A stretch of 64,000 nt of DNA from the NCBI GenBank assembly GCA_047967505.1, contig CM106541.1. One strand, 5' to 3'. The stretch's first letter is position 1, and every line of letters starts with the position of its first letter. Below the pieces are notes generated by a model. That model saw nothing but the letters and a program-made list of their open reading frames with translations. It was not told the origin of the DNA and searched no databases. This document shows positions 22,970-34,340 of this stretch, in pieces. Position numbers and translations under genes: made by a program. Source of the DNA: Dipteris shenzhenensis (taxonomy: Eukaryota; Polypodiophyta; Polypodiopsida; Gleicheniales).

Positions 22970-25900
22970 TTTTACAGATTGTCACTGAAAAGCTTGACAA
23001 GAACAACTTCCAAGCATGGACTTTTAGAATGACAAATTTCCTTAAGGGAAAAGGCTAATGGGAGTTCCTTACTGGAGCTGAACAAGAACCAATTATTCCT
23101 AATGTTCCCAATCAACAGGAGTTGCAGGCATATAAAGGCCAGCATGAGAGAGCCATAAAAGTTATGTAGTAGCTGTCTATCACTATTTCAGATTCTATGA
23201 TTGTGCATATTCAGAATGCAAGCACGCTAAAGGAGGCATGGGATACTTTGACAAAAATGTATAGCACAAATATGCAAGCCAGCAAAATGCAGCTCAAGCA
23301 AGGGTTGCATAATGTGCAGAGAGAAAATATGAGCATCAATGACTACCACATGAAGGTGAAGAAGATTGCAGATGCACTTGCTTCCATTGGGTCACCAATG
23401 GAAGATGATGATTTAGTTTCTGTGACCTTGAATGGTCTAGGAAAGGACATCCATTGCCATCTGTGAAAGATTTCTTGATTTTGAGGAGTTGATTGCTCTT
23501 CTAATTTCTAACAAGTAGAGAAATGGTGGTGCATCTTCTTAAGGAGGAACTTCAAAAGAAGCCGTCTTCTACTCAAATGTTGGAAGAGGTAGAGCGGGCC
23601 GATCTAGAGGCCGTGGCAGAAATCAAAATATGCAGCAAATTCAAGAAAACCAGTCCTATGGAGGAGGACGTGGTAACCTTAGAGGCAAGGGGAGCTGAAG
23701 AGGTCATGGTGGATGGCAGAGAGGCCAAAATGCAAACAACAATGTTGAATGCTACTACTGTGGTAAAATGGGTCATATTGTTAAAAACTGCTATAAAAAG
23801 CAAAATGACATCATGACTGGAAAATTGCAGCAAGGCAAATATGCATCCTCTAGTAGACAGGGTGATGACAAAAATGAGCATCTGTTTATGGTGCAGCACA
23901 TGACCAATTCTGTGTCAAGTGCAGAAGAAAGCAATGATGTGTGGTATGTTGACTCAGGTGCGTCAAACCACATGACAGGTCATGCAAAATGGATGCAGGA
24001 TGCAAGGAAAATGGAAAGACTAGGATTTGTGGAGACTGGTGATGATACTATACATCCTATTGTGCATATTGGTAAAATTCCTTTGTCTATGCAGGATGGA
24101 AAAAAGAAATACCTGTCTGATGTATTTCATATCCCGAATATCTCCAAGAACTGAGTTTTTATTGGTCAAATGGTTGAGCAGGGCTTGCAGGTTAGATTTA
24201 ATCCTCATGGATGCTTCATTGAGGATATTAAAAACAAAGGTCACTTTATAGCAAAAGGGAAGAAGAAGGGCAAGATGTTTACGTTAGATGCGGACATGCA
24301 TGAATTGAGTGCAACAATGTTTGCATATGGGATCAGTGTAGTTGTAGATATTGATTGATATCTAGCATAAACACATTGGTCATGTTAATGTACAACATCT
24401 TAAACTAATGCAGACCCAAAATATTGTTGCAGGATTGCCTAAGTTCAAGGTTGCAGAAATGCATAAGGTATGTGAAGCCTATCAATTTGGAAAACAGGCA
24501 AGGAAACCATTTCCTAGACATGTTCAAGAGAGTAAGAGGCCATCAGAATTAATCCACTCTGATGTGTGGACTACTAAAGTTGCATCTATTGGAGGCTGTC
24601 ATTATTTTGTTACTTTTATTGATGACTATAGTAGAAAAGGTTGGGTGTAATTTATGAAAAAGAAAAGTGAAGTGTTTGGGCATTTCAAAGCTTTTAAAGC
24701 TATGGTTGAAAAAGAAACAGGCTTGCAAATAAAATGCCTAAGGTCAGATGGAGGGGGAGAGTACCTCTCAAATGAGTTTGCAAGGTTCCTACAGGAGCAT
24801 GGCATAAAGCAGCAATATTCATGCAGTCATACCCCATAGCAAAATGGACTTGCAGAGGAAAAATAGGCATATTGGAGAGGTATCTTGTGCCATGCTTAAC
24901 GAGAAAAACCTGCCAGATTATTATTGGGCTGAAGCAGTTGCTACAGCAGTCTACATAATGAACATGACTCCCAATGCAGCAATACATGGCATGATGCCAA
25001 AGGAGAGGTATACTGGTAGGAAACCAGATATTTCTCATTTGAAAGTTTTTGGTTGCATTGCCTATATTCATGTGCCAAATGAGTTGAGATCCAGATCCAA
25101 AAGCTGAGAAGTGCATCTTTATTGGTTATTCTCTGTAGCAGAAAGGGTATAGATGCTATAACCCTTCTACTCATAAGTTTACAGTGAGCAGAGATGTTTT
25201 TTTTAATGAGATGAGCAACTGGTATTAACTAGTAAATGTGATTGACGATGTAGATGCACAAAATGGTAATGCTGCACAGAATTCACAGCAGCAATCACAA
25301 AATATTACTGGACCTATAGTGTCCTCTAGCAGTGGTTCACATGCTTCACCATGGACAGGCAGATTGAGATCAGGGGGATCTCCTCAAAGCAATGCAGATA
25401 GTGGTATGCAAGTATCACGAAAAGGAAAAGAGGAAGTAGATCAGTCCATGGTTGATGTGAATGTAGGTCATTCTTATGTGGATGGTGAATCCAATGGCTC
25501 AAAATAGAGCCTTGATGATGAGTTGGTATTCCTTCTATTGTTACACCTAGAGTAAGGAAGACAAGGGATGTTTTGAGAGCACCTAGTAGTGAACCTATTT
25601 TGTGCAGGTCTACCAGAGCTAGGTATCCTGTGGATAGGCTGAAATATGATGGATTTACAACCATTCACTATGCTTATATGGTCAAAGTGATACATGAACC
25701 AGAACCCACTTCTTTTGAGCAAGCCATGAGAAAATAAAAATGGGAGAAAGCCATGGATCCCTTGGAAGCAATTGCTACATGGGAATTGGTGCCTTTGCCT
25801 AAAGACAAGAATGCAATTGGCTGCAAGTGGGTTTATAAGGTGAAGCACATTGCAGATGGTTCTGTGAACATATACAAGGCAAGATTAGCTATCAAGGGGT

Positions 25901-26226
25901 ATGCATAGACATATGGCATTGATTATGAAGAAACATTTAGTCTGGTTGCAAGGATGGCAATCGTAAGAGTAGTCATTGCTATGGCTGCATCAAAGGGATG
26001 GTCTTTACATGAGATGGATGTAAAGAATGCTTTCTTGCATGGTGATTTGCAAGAAGAGGTCTATACAACCACTAGGTTATGTTGATGCTATTCATCCTGA
26101 GTTTTTTTACAGGTTGAAGAAAGCCTTGTATGGCTTGAAGTAAGTGCCCAGAGCATGGCCTGACAAAATAGGACAGTATCTTGTCACTATTGGCTTTCAG
26201 ATTTCCAAGGCAGATTTCTCACTTTA
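22970..26226 (+). pseudogene. gag-pol of element B (decayed)
   Basis: Gag starts near TEKLDKNNFQAW, with a stop just after KGKG. A zinc knuckle CYYCGKMGHIVKNC lies near 23753-23795. The protease motif YVDSGASNHMTGH is at about 23947. Integrase shows SDVWTTKVASIGGCHYFVTF and LRSDGGGEY. The hinge-to-RT part has [10 protein letters not shown] and [12 protein letters not shown]. Numerous stops and frame changes interrupt it. The catalytic YVDD of reverse transcriptase lies beyond the truncation and is absent. Confidence 0.88.
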
Positions 26227-26461
26227 CCAAAAGAACTCTAAGTACAAAAGAATAGGTGAATCCTATATGTGGGTCTCAAACCAAAGTCAGCTAACTAAGG
26301 TGGCATACTAACTGAGCCACTAACTAGAGTACATAAAGATAGCTATCATCTAGCTATTATTCATGGGCGGTGTACCAACTGCATCTGCAGCTAGCAAGTC
26401 AGTGACAGAAATGCACAATGGTCACCCTGGCATATCATGAGTGGAGCTCGATATCTCAACA
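26227..26461 (-). repeat. 3' LTR of element E, truncated
   Basis: On the minus strand it starts tgttgagatatcgagctcc and runs 235 bases, ending within the sequence corresponding to 'agttcttttgg' of LTR B. About 120 bases of the LTR end are missing at the junction with element B. Confidence 0.85.
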
Positions 26462-26476
26462 CTCTCCCTCGAGCTC
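26462..26476 (-). promoter_or_regulatory. polypurine tract of element E
   Basis: The minus strand reads agctcgagggagag directly before the LTR TG, in the place where plus-strand DNA synthesis is primed. It is interrupted by pyrimidines compared with the tract of element A (ttgagggggag). Confidence 0.65.
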
Positions 26477-29400
26477 AATCCCAATTCCTGCACACCAAGC
26501 AGGTCTTTGAACTTGCGTAGATTCTCTACACCCAATGCCTTCGTGAATATGTCATCTACCTGATCCTCTATGTTGACATAAACTAGATCAATAAAACCTA
26601 TTAGAACCTTCTTCCACACATAGTGATAATGCACCTCAATGTGCTTTGTTCTAGCAGACTGGGTTATTTGCCAAGTGTATACTGCTCATGTTGTCACAAT
26701 AAATGACAACTGACTGATGCATATCATAAAGTAGCTTATGTAATCAAGCTATCTCACATGCAGCCATTGCTGCACCCCTGTACTCAGCCTCTGTGCTCGA
26801 CAAGGCAATTGTAGGCTGTTTCTTGCTGCTCCAATGACTGCAACACTCCCAAAAGAGAACATATATCCACTTATAGATTGTCTATCAGAAATACTACCAG
26901 CCCAATCAGCATCAATGTATCCATGCAATTGTATCTGAACCCCAGTCTCATAAAATAGTCCATACTACAATGTGGACTTCACATACCTCAGTATGCATCT
27001 AGCCACATCCAAATGCGGTTTCCTTAGAGCCTACATAAACTAACTTACCAACCCAATAGCATAGCTCAAATCTAGCATGGCAATAGTCATATAAATCAAA
27101 CTTCCTACTATGCATCTATACATAGTAGGGTCTTCCAGAAGCTCACCTGCATCTGCGCTCAACTTCACATTCTACTCCAAAGGAACTGAAATAGGCTTAC
27201 AGCCTGTCATCCCATATTTGGATAATATGTCCAATCCATACTGCCTTTGCAAGAGCCATATCCCACTTGTGGATCTAATCACCTCAATGTCCAAGAAGTA
27301 ATGCAGCTCTCCCAAATCCGTCATCTCAAACTTCTACTTCAATAGCATTTTCACATGAAGGATATCTTCATCACTATCACCTGTGATGATCAAATCATCA
27401 ACATAAATGACAAGCACTATAATGCCTTTCTCTGTTTTTCTCACATAAAGTGAGAAATCTGCCTTGGAAATATGAGAGCCAAAAGTGACAAGATACTGTC
27501 CTATCTTGTCAGACCATGCTTTGGGTGCTTGCTTCAAGCCATACAAGGCTTTCTTCAATTTGCAAACAAACTCAGGATGAACAGCATAAACATAACCTGG
27601 TGGCTTCTCCATATAGACCTCTTCTCGCAAATCACCATGCAAGAAAGCATTCTTTACATCCATCTGATATAAAGACCATCCCTTTGATGCAGCCATAGCA
27701 ATGACTACTCTTACAGTTGCCATCCTTGCAACTGGACTGTATGTTTTTTCATAATCAATGCCATATGTCTGTGCATACCCTTTGACAACTAATCTTGCCT
27801 TGTATCTGTTCACAGAATCATCTGCATTGTGCTTCACCTTATAAACCCACTTGCAACCAATTGCATTCTTGTCTTTAGGCAAAGGCACCAATTCCCATGT
27901 AGCATTTGCTTCCAAGGCATCCATTTCTTCAAGTTGCAAACAAACTTAGGATGAACAGCATAAACATAACCTGGTGGCTACTCCATATAGACCTCTTCTT
28001 GCAAATCACCATGCAAGAAAGCATTCTTTACATCCATCTGATGTAAAGACCATCCCATTGATGCAGCCATAGCAATGACTACTCTTACGATTGCCATCCT
28101 TGCAACTGGACTGAATGTTTCTTCATAATCAATGCCATATGTCTGTGCATACCCTTTGACAACTAATCTTGCCTTGTATCTATTCACAGAATCATCTGCA
28201 TTGTGCTTCACCTTATAAACCCACTTGCAACCAATTACATTCTTGTCTTTAGGCAAAGGCACCAATTCCCATGTAGCATTTGCTTCCAAGGCATCCATTT
28301 CTTCATCCATGGCTTTCTCCCATTTTTCTTTTCCCATGGCTTGCTCAAAAGAAGTGGGTTCTAGTTCATGTATCACTTTGACCATATAGGCATAGTGAAT
28401 GACTGTAAATCCATCATATTTTAGCCTATCCACAGGATACCTAGCTCTGGTAGACCTGCACAAAATAGGCTCACTACCAGGTGCTCTCAAAACATCCCTT
28501 GTCTTCTTTACTCTAGGTGTAACAATAGAAGGAATACCCAACTCATCATCAAGGCTCTATTCTAAGCCACTGGATTTACCATCCACATAAGAGTGACATG
28601 CATTAACATCAACCATGGGCTGATCTACTTTCTCTTTTCCTTTTTCTGACACTTGCATACCACTATCTACATTGCTTTGAGGAGATCCTCCTAATCTCAA
28701 TCTGCCTGTCCATGGTAAAGTATGTGAACCACTGCTAGAGGACACTATAGGTCCACTAATATTTTGTGATTGCTACTGTGAATTCTATGCAGCATTACCA
28801 TTTTGTGCATCTACATCATCAATCACATTTACTGGTTTATACGAGTTGCTCATCTCATAAAAAACATCTTTGCTCATTGTAAACTTACGAGTTGTAGGGT
28901 TATAGCATCTATTCCCTTTCTACTGTAGAGAATAACCAATAAAGATGCACTTCTCAGCTTTTGGATCCAACTTGGATCTCAACTCATTTGGCACATGAAC
29001 ATAGGCAATGCAACCAAAAACTTTCAAACGAGAAATATCTGGTTTCCTACCAGTATACCTCTCCTCTGGTGTCATGCCATGTATTGCTACAGTGGGAGTC
29101 CTATTCATTAGGTAGACTACTGTAGCAACTGCTTTAGCCCAATAATAATCTGGCAGGTCTTTTTTGTTAAGCATGGCACGAGATACCTCTCCAATATGCC
29201 TGTTTCTCCTTTCTGCAAGTCCATTTTTGGGGTATGATTGCATGAATATTGTTGTTTTATGCCATGCTCCTGCAGGAAACTTGCAAACTCATTTGAGAGG
29301 TACTCTCCCCCTCCATTTGATCTTAGGCATTTTATTTGCAGGCCTGTTTCTTTTTCAACCATAGCTTTAAAAGATTTCAAATGCCCAAACATTTCACTTT

Positions 29401-31124
29401 TCTTTTTCATAAAATACACCCAAACTTTTCTGCTGTAGTCATCAATAAAAGTGACAATATAATGATAGCCTCTAATAGATGCAACTTTAGTAGTCCACAC
29501 ATCAGAGTGGATTAATTCCAATGGCCTCTTACTCTCTTGAACATGTCTAGGAAATGCTTTCTTTGCCTATTTTCCAAATTGACAGGCTTCACATACCTTA
29601 TGCATTTCTGCAACCTTGAACTTAGGCAATCCTGCAACAATATTTTGGGCCTGCATTAATTTAAGTCGCTATACATTAACATGACCAATGCGTTTATGCC
29701 AGATATCAATATTTGCAACTACACTGGTCCCATGTGCAAACATGGATGCACTCAATTCAGGCATATCCGCATCCAACATAAACATCCTACCCTTCTTCTT
29801 CCCTTTTGCTATCAAGTGACCTTTATTTTTCATATCCTCAACAAAGCATCCATGAGGATTAAATCTGACCTGCAAGCCCTGCTCAACCATTTGACCAACA
29901 GAAACTAGGTTCTTGGTGATATTTGGGACATGAAGCACATCAGACAGGTATTTCTTTTTTCCATCCTGCATAGACAAAGGAATTTTACCAGTTTGCACAA
30001 TAGGATGTGCGGTATCATCACCAATATCCACAAATCTTGTTCTTTCCATTTTCCTTGCATCCTGCATCCATTCTGCATGACCTGTCATGTGGTTTGATGC
30101 ACTTGATTAAACATACCACACAGCATTGCTTTCTTCTGCATTTGTCATAGAATTGGTCATGTGCTGCACCATAAACAGATGCTCATTTTTGTCATCACCC
30201 TATCTACTAGAGGATGCATAATTGCCTTGTTGCAATTTTCCAATCATGATGTCATTCTTCTTTTTATAGTAGTCTTTAACCATATGACTGATTTTACCAC
30301 AGTAGTAGCATTCAACATTGCTGTTTGCATTTTGGCCTCTCTGCCATTCACCACGACTCTTTGGCTCCCCCTGCCTCTAAAGTTACCACGTCCTCCTCTG
30401 TAGGATTGGTCTTCTTAAATTTGCTACATATTCTGATTTCTACCATGGCCTCCAAATTGGCATGCTCTACCTCTACCTCTACCTCTTCTAGCATTTGAGT
30501 AGAAGACAACTTCTTTTGAAGTTCCTCCTGAAGAAGATGCACCACCATTTCTCTGCTCTTTAGAAATTAGAAGAGCAATCAACTCCTCAAAATCAGGAAA
30601 ATTCTCACAGACAGTAATAGATGTTCAGAATTGTGCATAATCCTTTCCTAGACCATTCAAGGTCACATAAACTAAATCATCATCTCCACTGGCGACCCAA
30701 TAGAAGCAAGTGCACCTGCAATCTTCTTCACCTTCATGTGGTAGTCATTGATGTTGATATTTTCTCTCTACACATTATGCAGCTCCTGCTTGAGCTGCAT
30801 TTTCCTGGCTTGCATATTTGTGCTATACATTTTTGTCAAAGTATCCCATGCCTCCTTCGGCGTGCTTGCATCATGAATATGCACAATCATAGAATCTTAA
30901 ATACTCATAGACATAGCTTTTTTAGCTCTCTCATGCTAGCCTTTAAATGCCTACAACTCCTATTGATTGGGAACATTAGGAATAACTGGTTCTTGTTCAA
31001 CTCCAGTAATGAACTCCCAATAGCCTTTTCCCTTAAGGAAATTCATCATTCTAAACTTCCATGCTTGGAAGTTGTTCTTGTCAAGCTTTTCAGTGACAAT
31101 CTGTGAAAGAGTATCAAACGCCAT
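26477..31124 (-). pseudogene. gag-pol of element E (decayed)
   Basis: The probable Gag start is at 31124 (MAFDTLSQIVTEKLDKNNFQ). The zinc-knuckle region reads CYYCGKISHMVKDYY, with the last Cys changed to Tyr. At the protease site the codons read YV-stop-SSASNHMTGH, so the catalytic Asp is lost. Integrase pieces (29117-29521, 28920-29243) keep LRSNGGGEY, with Asp changed to Asn. RT retains YVDDLIITGDSD near 27370-27406. A 374-bp part of RT is tandemly duplicated (27561-28308). The C-terminus reads EDQVDDIFTKALG. Confidence 0.88.
27561..28308 (-). repeat. 374-bp tandem duplication within RT of element E
   Basis: The segment 27561-27934 is repeated at 27935-28308; both start tgcaaacaaact(c/t)aggatg and contain the [10 protein letters not shown] and [12 protein letters not shown] codons. 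The copies differ at roughly ten sites. As 374 is not a multiple of 3, the duplication also breaks the frame. Confidence 0.9.
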
Positions 31125-31627
31125 TACAGAACACTGCAAAATATTCTGTCACTGCAAAAAAAAACACAACTTTTGCCTCACAAGGGCAAATCTGCAAAAT
31201 TAACGAAAGTGGTGTTTGACCACACAGTCACTTCCTAGTGACGATTATGCATTAACAGGCAATAAGAATGATTATTTCACTCCCAATATCTCTGTGCATA
31301 GGCATATGATGTAATTTTTGTGATAACTTTTCACCGACCTGCAAAACAGTGGTCGCACAACAAAAACAGGGCACTTTCCTGAGTGCTCGCGAAAAACTTC
31401 CGCCACCAAAATGGGCCCCGAAATGGCCTCGAATCAAAAAAATAATTTCACCTCTTGCCACAATGTGAAGGAAGTCCCAATCTGAGATAGTGCACTCTTG
31501 CACTTTTCGACTGTGCTACCTATAGAGATTTGCTCCCAAACTTGAAAAAAAAGGAAAGCAACATTGATCCTCTTACTAGGATACTGCGAACTTGGTTTGC
31601 TTTCTTGAACTCCTTACCACAAAGTGA

Positions 31628-31639
31628 GCTCTGATACCA
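31628..31639 (-). promoter_or_regulatory. primer-binding site of element E
   Basis: The minus strand reads TGGTATCAGAGC, a perfect initiator tRNA-Met site. It is followed (at 31640-31651) by tgtgaagagaa, the inverse of the LTR end, after which similarity to LTR B is lost. Confidence 0.9.
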
Positions 31640-31651
31640 TGTGAAGAGAAT

Positions 31652-31783
31652 TCCACGTCTAATATGATTTCAAATGATTTTAGACACTAATATATGTTAA
31701 CTTCTTTTGACACTCACACATGTATAACAAATTCCTTTGAAATGGTCCTTCACTGGAGAGAGAGAGAGAGAGAGTCTTGACTC

Positions 31784-31839
<56 letters not shown>

Positions 31840-32447
31840 CTTGACTCATGAATATTGATATATATTTCAAAGGCATGTACAATGCTGAGATTACACCCAA
31901 TGAGTGAAGTTACAACTGATCTATATAATATAACAAAGTCATTGGACATGTACCAGTAGGATCACTGCTATTCTTGCTCATCATTAGAGTTTACAAAGAA
32001 TGAGCATTCCATGATGTGCCACTTCCAAGTCATGGTAGTGGCTATTAAACAAACGATCACAAAATAGCTTCTGTCCCACCTCTATCCCATGGCTCCATTG
32101 AATCAATTGTTGGATAAAGGGGCTACCTAAAAATCACTAGCTTATTAGGAGAGAGAGAGAGACAATATCCTATTTACCTTCCAAAATAGGTTAGAAACAT
32201 AGTGCTTCCCCTATCTTTTTAAATGTAATTAAAAAAAACTTGAGTACTGGCAATTATTAATTTTAACTTATCTCAATAATCACGTTATGGATCTCTTTGC
32301 ATTGAATTCTTCTTTCCCTTCTTTGAAGAACCTATTAACAAAAGGTGTTAACAAATAATTGGGGTTAATTAATTTTAAAAAATATTTAACCAAATCTACT
32401 CACCAAATATTACCTTCTTGTTGTTGAGTACGAATGAAAATCCTGTT
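31652..32447. other. non-coding spacer with GA microsatellites
   Basis: Between the old element E and element A. A (GA)n block at about 31756-31774 and another at about 31787-31837 are each followed by ttcttgactcatga-like words, so the block was partly duplicated. The remainder is AT-rich with no gene. Confidence 0.6.
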
Positions 32448-32452
32448 GAAAC

Positions 32453-32751
32453 TGTTGAGATATCAAGCTCTACCCCCGATATATCTCCTAGATGACTATC
32501 ACTTATGTCACCGCCTATGTTAGTTGTACTCGTGGTGTAGTTAGACTACCACGTATGTTTTTGGTTTGGGTTCACATATGAACCACGTATTCTAGGTTTT
32601 GACATATAGGGGTATTTCCCTCTTCTATTGTATTGTTGTTGTGTGCAAAAGTGAATAAAGGCTTCACCCTCCAACCTTGTGTCCTCTCTCTTTTGTGTGT
32701 TGTGAAGAAAGCTGAACTTGAGTCTCCTATCTCTCTCCCTCTTTCTTTACA
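32453..32751 (+). repeat. 5' LTR of element A
   Basis: 299 bp from tgttgagatatcaagctc to tttctttaca. It should carry the promoter and polyadenylation signals of the element. Compared with the 3' LTR it has four differences (for example ctcctagatg against ctcctggatg and gtgaataaagg against gtgaagaaagg). Confidence 0.97.
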
Positions 32752-32763
32752 TGGTATCAGAGC
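32752..32763 (+). promoter_or_regulatory. primer-binding site of element A
   Basis: TGGTATCAGAGC directly follows the 5' LTR. It is complementary to the 3' end of initiator tRNA-Met and primes minus-strand DNA synthesis. Confidence 0.97.
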
Positions 32764-33329
32764 CTTGTTCGTGGTAAGGAGCTCAAGAAAGCAAGCCAAG
32801 TTTGTGGTGTCCTGGTAAGAGGACTAGTGTTGCTTTCCTATTTTGAGTTTGGGAGCAAATCTCTGCAGGTAGCACAGCCAGAAGTGCAGGAGTGCATTGT
32901 TTCAGATTGAGAGGCCCTTCGCGGTGTGGCGAGAGCATAGTATATGCTGCGGGCAAGGGCGAAGCCCTTGGTGACTTTATTTTTTTGATTTGAGGCCGTT
33001 TCGGGGCCCATTTTGAAGGCGGAAGTTCTTCGCAAGCACTCAGAAGAAGACCCTGTTTTTCGCTGTGCGACCACTGTGCGGCTAGTCGGTGGAAAGGTGC
33101 CACAGAAATTGCATCGTATGCCTGTGTGCAGAGATATTGGGAGTTGCAGATTCATGCCTGTTGCCTATTGATGCAAAATCGTCACTAAGAAGTGACTGTG
33201 TGGTGAAATACCACTTTCGTCAGTATTGCAGATCTGCCCCTGTGAGGCTTTTTGCAGAAGTTTTGCTATTTGCCCTTGTGAGGCATTTGTTGTGTTTACA
33301 GGTTGCTGTTGCAATTCGTGATTTGTAAA
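32764..33329 (+). other. untranslated leader of element A
   Basis: The 566-base leader between primer site and Gag start is similar to the leaders of C and, more weakly, of B and E (shared words ggtaaggagctcaagaaagc, 'gtttgggagcaaatctct', 'gaaataccactttcgt'). Short frames in it end quickly. Conservation across two subfamilies suggests RNA packaging or translation signals; that is inference. Confidence 0.7.
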
Positions 33330-34340
33330 ATGTCTGAGAATCTGTCTACCATTGTCAGTGAGAAGCTTGACAAGAACAACTTCCAAGCATGGAAGTTCAG
33401 GATGACAAACTTCCTTATGGGAAAGGGAGTTTGGGAGTACATCAGTGGTGAAACTGCAGAACCAGTTTTGGGTGCTGCTCCCACTCCTGTTGAATTGAAG
33501 GCCTTTAAAGAATGGCATGAAAAAGCCAGAAAATGCCTGTATTGGCTGTCTGTTAGCATTTCAGATTCTATGATTGTGCATATACAGGATGTAGAGACGC
33601 CTAAGGAGGTATGGGATACATTGGTGAAGCTGTATAGCACAAATACCAAAGCACGAAAGATGCAGCTAAAGCAAGAGTTGCACAATGTGCAAAGGAAAAA
33701 TATGAATATAAATGAGTATTCCTTGAAGGTGAAAGGCCTTGCAGATTCGCTTGCCTCCATTGGAGCACCTGTTGATGATGAGGACTTAGTGTCCGTGACC
33801 TTGAATGGTCTTGGGAAAGATTATGCACAGTTTCGGACATCCATTGGAGTCCGTGAAACATTTCCTGATTTTCAGGAACTTATTGCTCTCTTGCTGAGTG
33901 AAGAGCAAAGGAATGGTGGTTCAGCCACCTCAACTTCTCAAGAGACTACTTTCTACTCGAATACAGGTAGAGGCAGGGGTAGAGGAAGAGGCCGTTTTGG
34001 TGGCCGTGCAGGAAATCAGTACCAACAGCAACAACAGGAAAACCAATCCTATGGAGGGGGACGTGGTAGTTCTAGAGGCAGGGGGAGCCAAAGAGGCCGT
34101 GGTTCATGGCAAAGGAACCAGCAAGTAAATAGCAGCACAGAATGCTATTATTGTGGAAAGCCTGGACACAAGGAGAATACATGCTATAAAAAGCAGAATG
34201 ACATCAAAAGTGGGAAGTTGCAGCAAAGCAACTATGCATCATCAAGTGGGCATGGTGACGACAGAAATGAGCGCCTTTTTGTGATGCAGCATATGGTTAA
34301 CTCCATGTCAGGAGATGCTGCAGCTTGCAATGATGTTTGA
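33330..34340 (+). CDS. copia Gag of element A, ended by an in-frame UGA
   Basis: Gag forms the virus-like particle around element RNA. The 336-residue frame starts at MSENLSTIV (an upstream in-frame Met at 33303 lies in the leader). Residues 1-200 form the copia Gag domain (KLDKNNFQAWKFRM, LYSTNTKARKMQLKQELHNV, LADSLASIGAPVDDEDLVS). It then has an Arg/Gly/Gln-rich RNA-binding stretch, and a zinc knuckle CYYCGKPGHKENTC at 34143-34184. The frame ends at UGA 34338-34340, in place of the Trp codon (UGG) that element C has in NDVWYVDSG. Pol continues in the same frame directly after the stop, so the UGA falls exactly between Gag and protease. Confidence 0.92.
   Translation: MSENLSTIVSEKLDKNNFQAWKFRMTNFLMGKGVWEYISGETAEPVLGAAPTPVELKAFKEWHEKARKCLYWLSVSISDSMIVHIQDVETPKEVWDTLVKLYSTNTKARKMQLKQELHNVQRKNMNINEYSLKVKGLADSLASIGAPVDDEDLVSVTLNGLGKDYAQFRTSIGVRETFPDFQELIALLLSEEQRNGGSATSTSQETTFYSNTGRGRGRGRGRFGGRAGNQYQQQQQENQSYGGGRGSSRGRGSQRGRGSWQRNQQVNSSTECYYCGKPGHKENTCYKKQNDIKSGKLQQSNYASSSGHGDDRNERLFVMQHMVNSMSGDAAACNDV

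Larger units (their letters stand above)
22074..26226 (+). mobile_element. Ty1/copia element B, old, 3'-truncated
   Basis: The order is 5' LTR (22074-22428), primer-binding site, leader, gag, protease, integrase and the first part of reverse transcriptase. It stops abruptly at about 26226 inside RT (after KADFSLY) and is joined to an inverted LTR fragment of its sister copy E. The RT active site, RNase H, polypurine tract and 3' LTR are missing. Many stop codons and small indels show age. It is close in sequence to E, and more distantly related to A and C. Confidence 0.9.
26227..31651 (-). mobile_element. Ty1/copia element E, old, minus strand
   Basis: Read on the minus strand: 11-bp LTR remnant (31651-31640), primer-binding site, leader, gag, protease, integrase, RT with an internal tandem duplication, RNase H, polypurine tract and a 3' LTR truncated to 235 bp at the junction with element B. 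The same subfamily as B but in opposite orientation, so B and E meet tail to tail. Stops in every domain make it inactive. Lack of a full 5' LTR removes its promoter. Confidence 0.88.
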
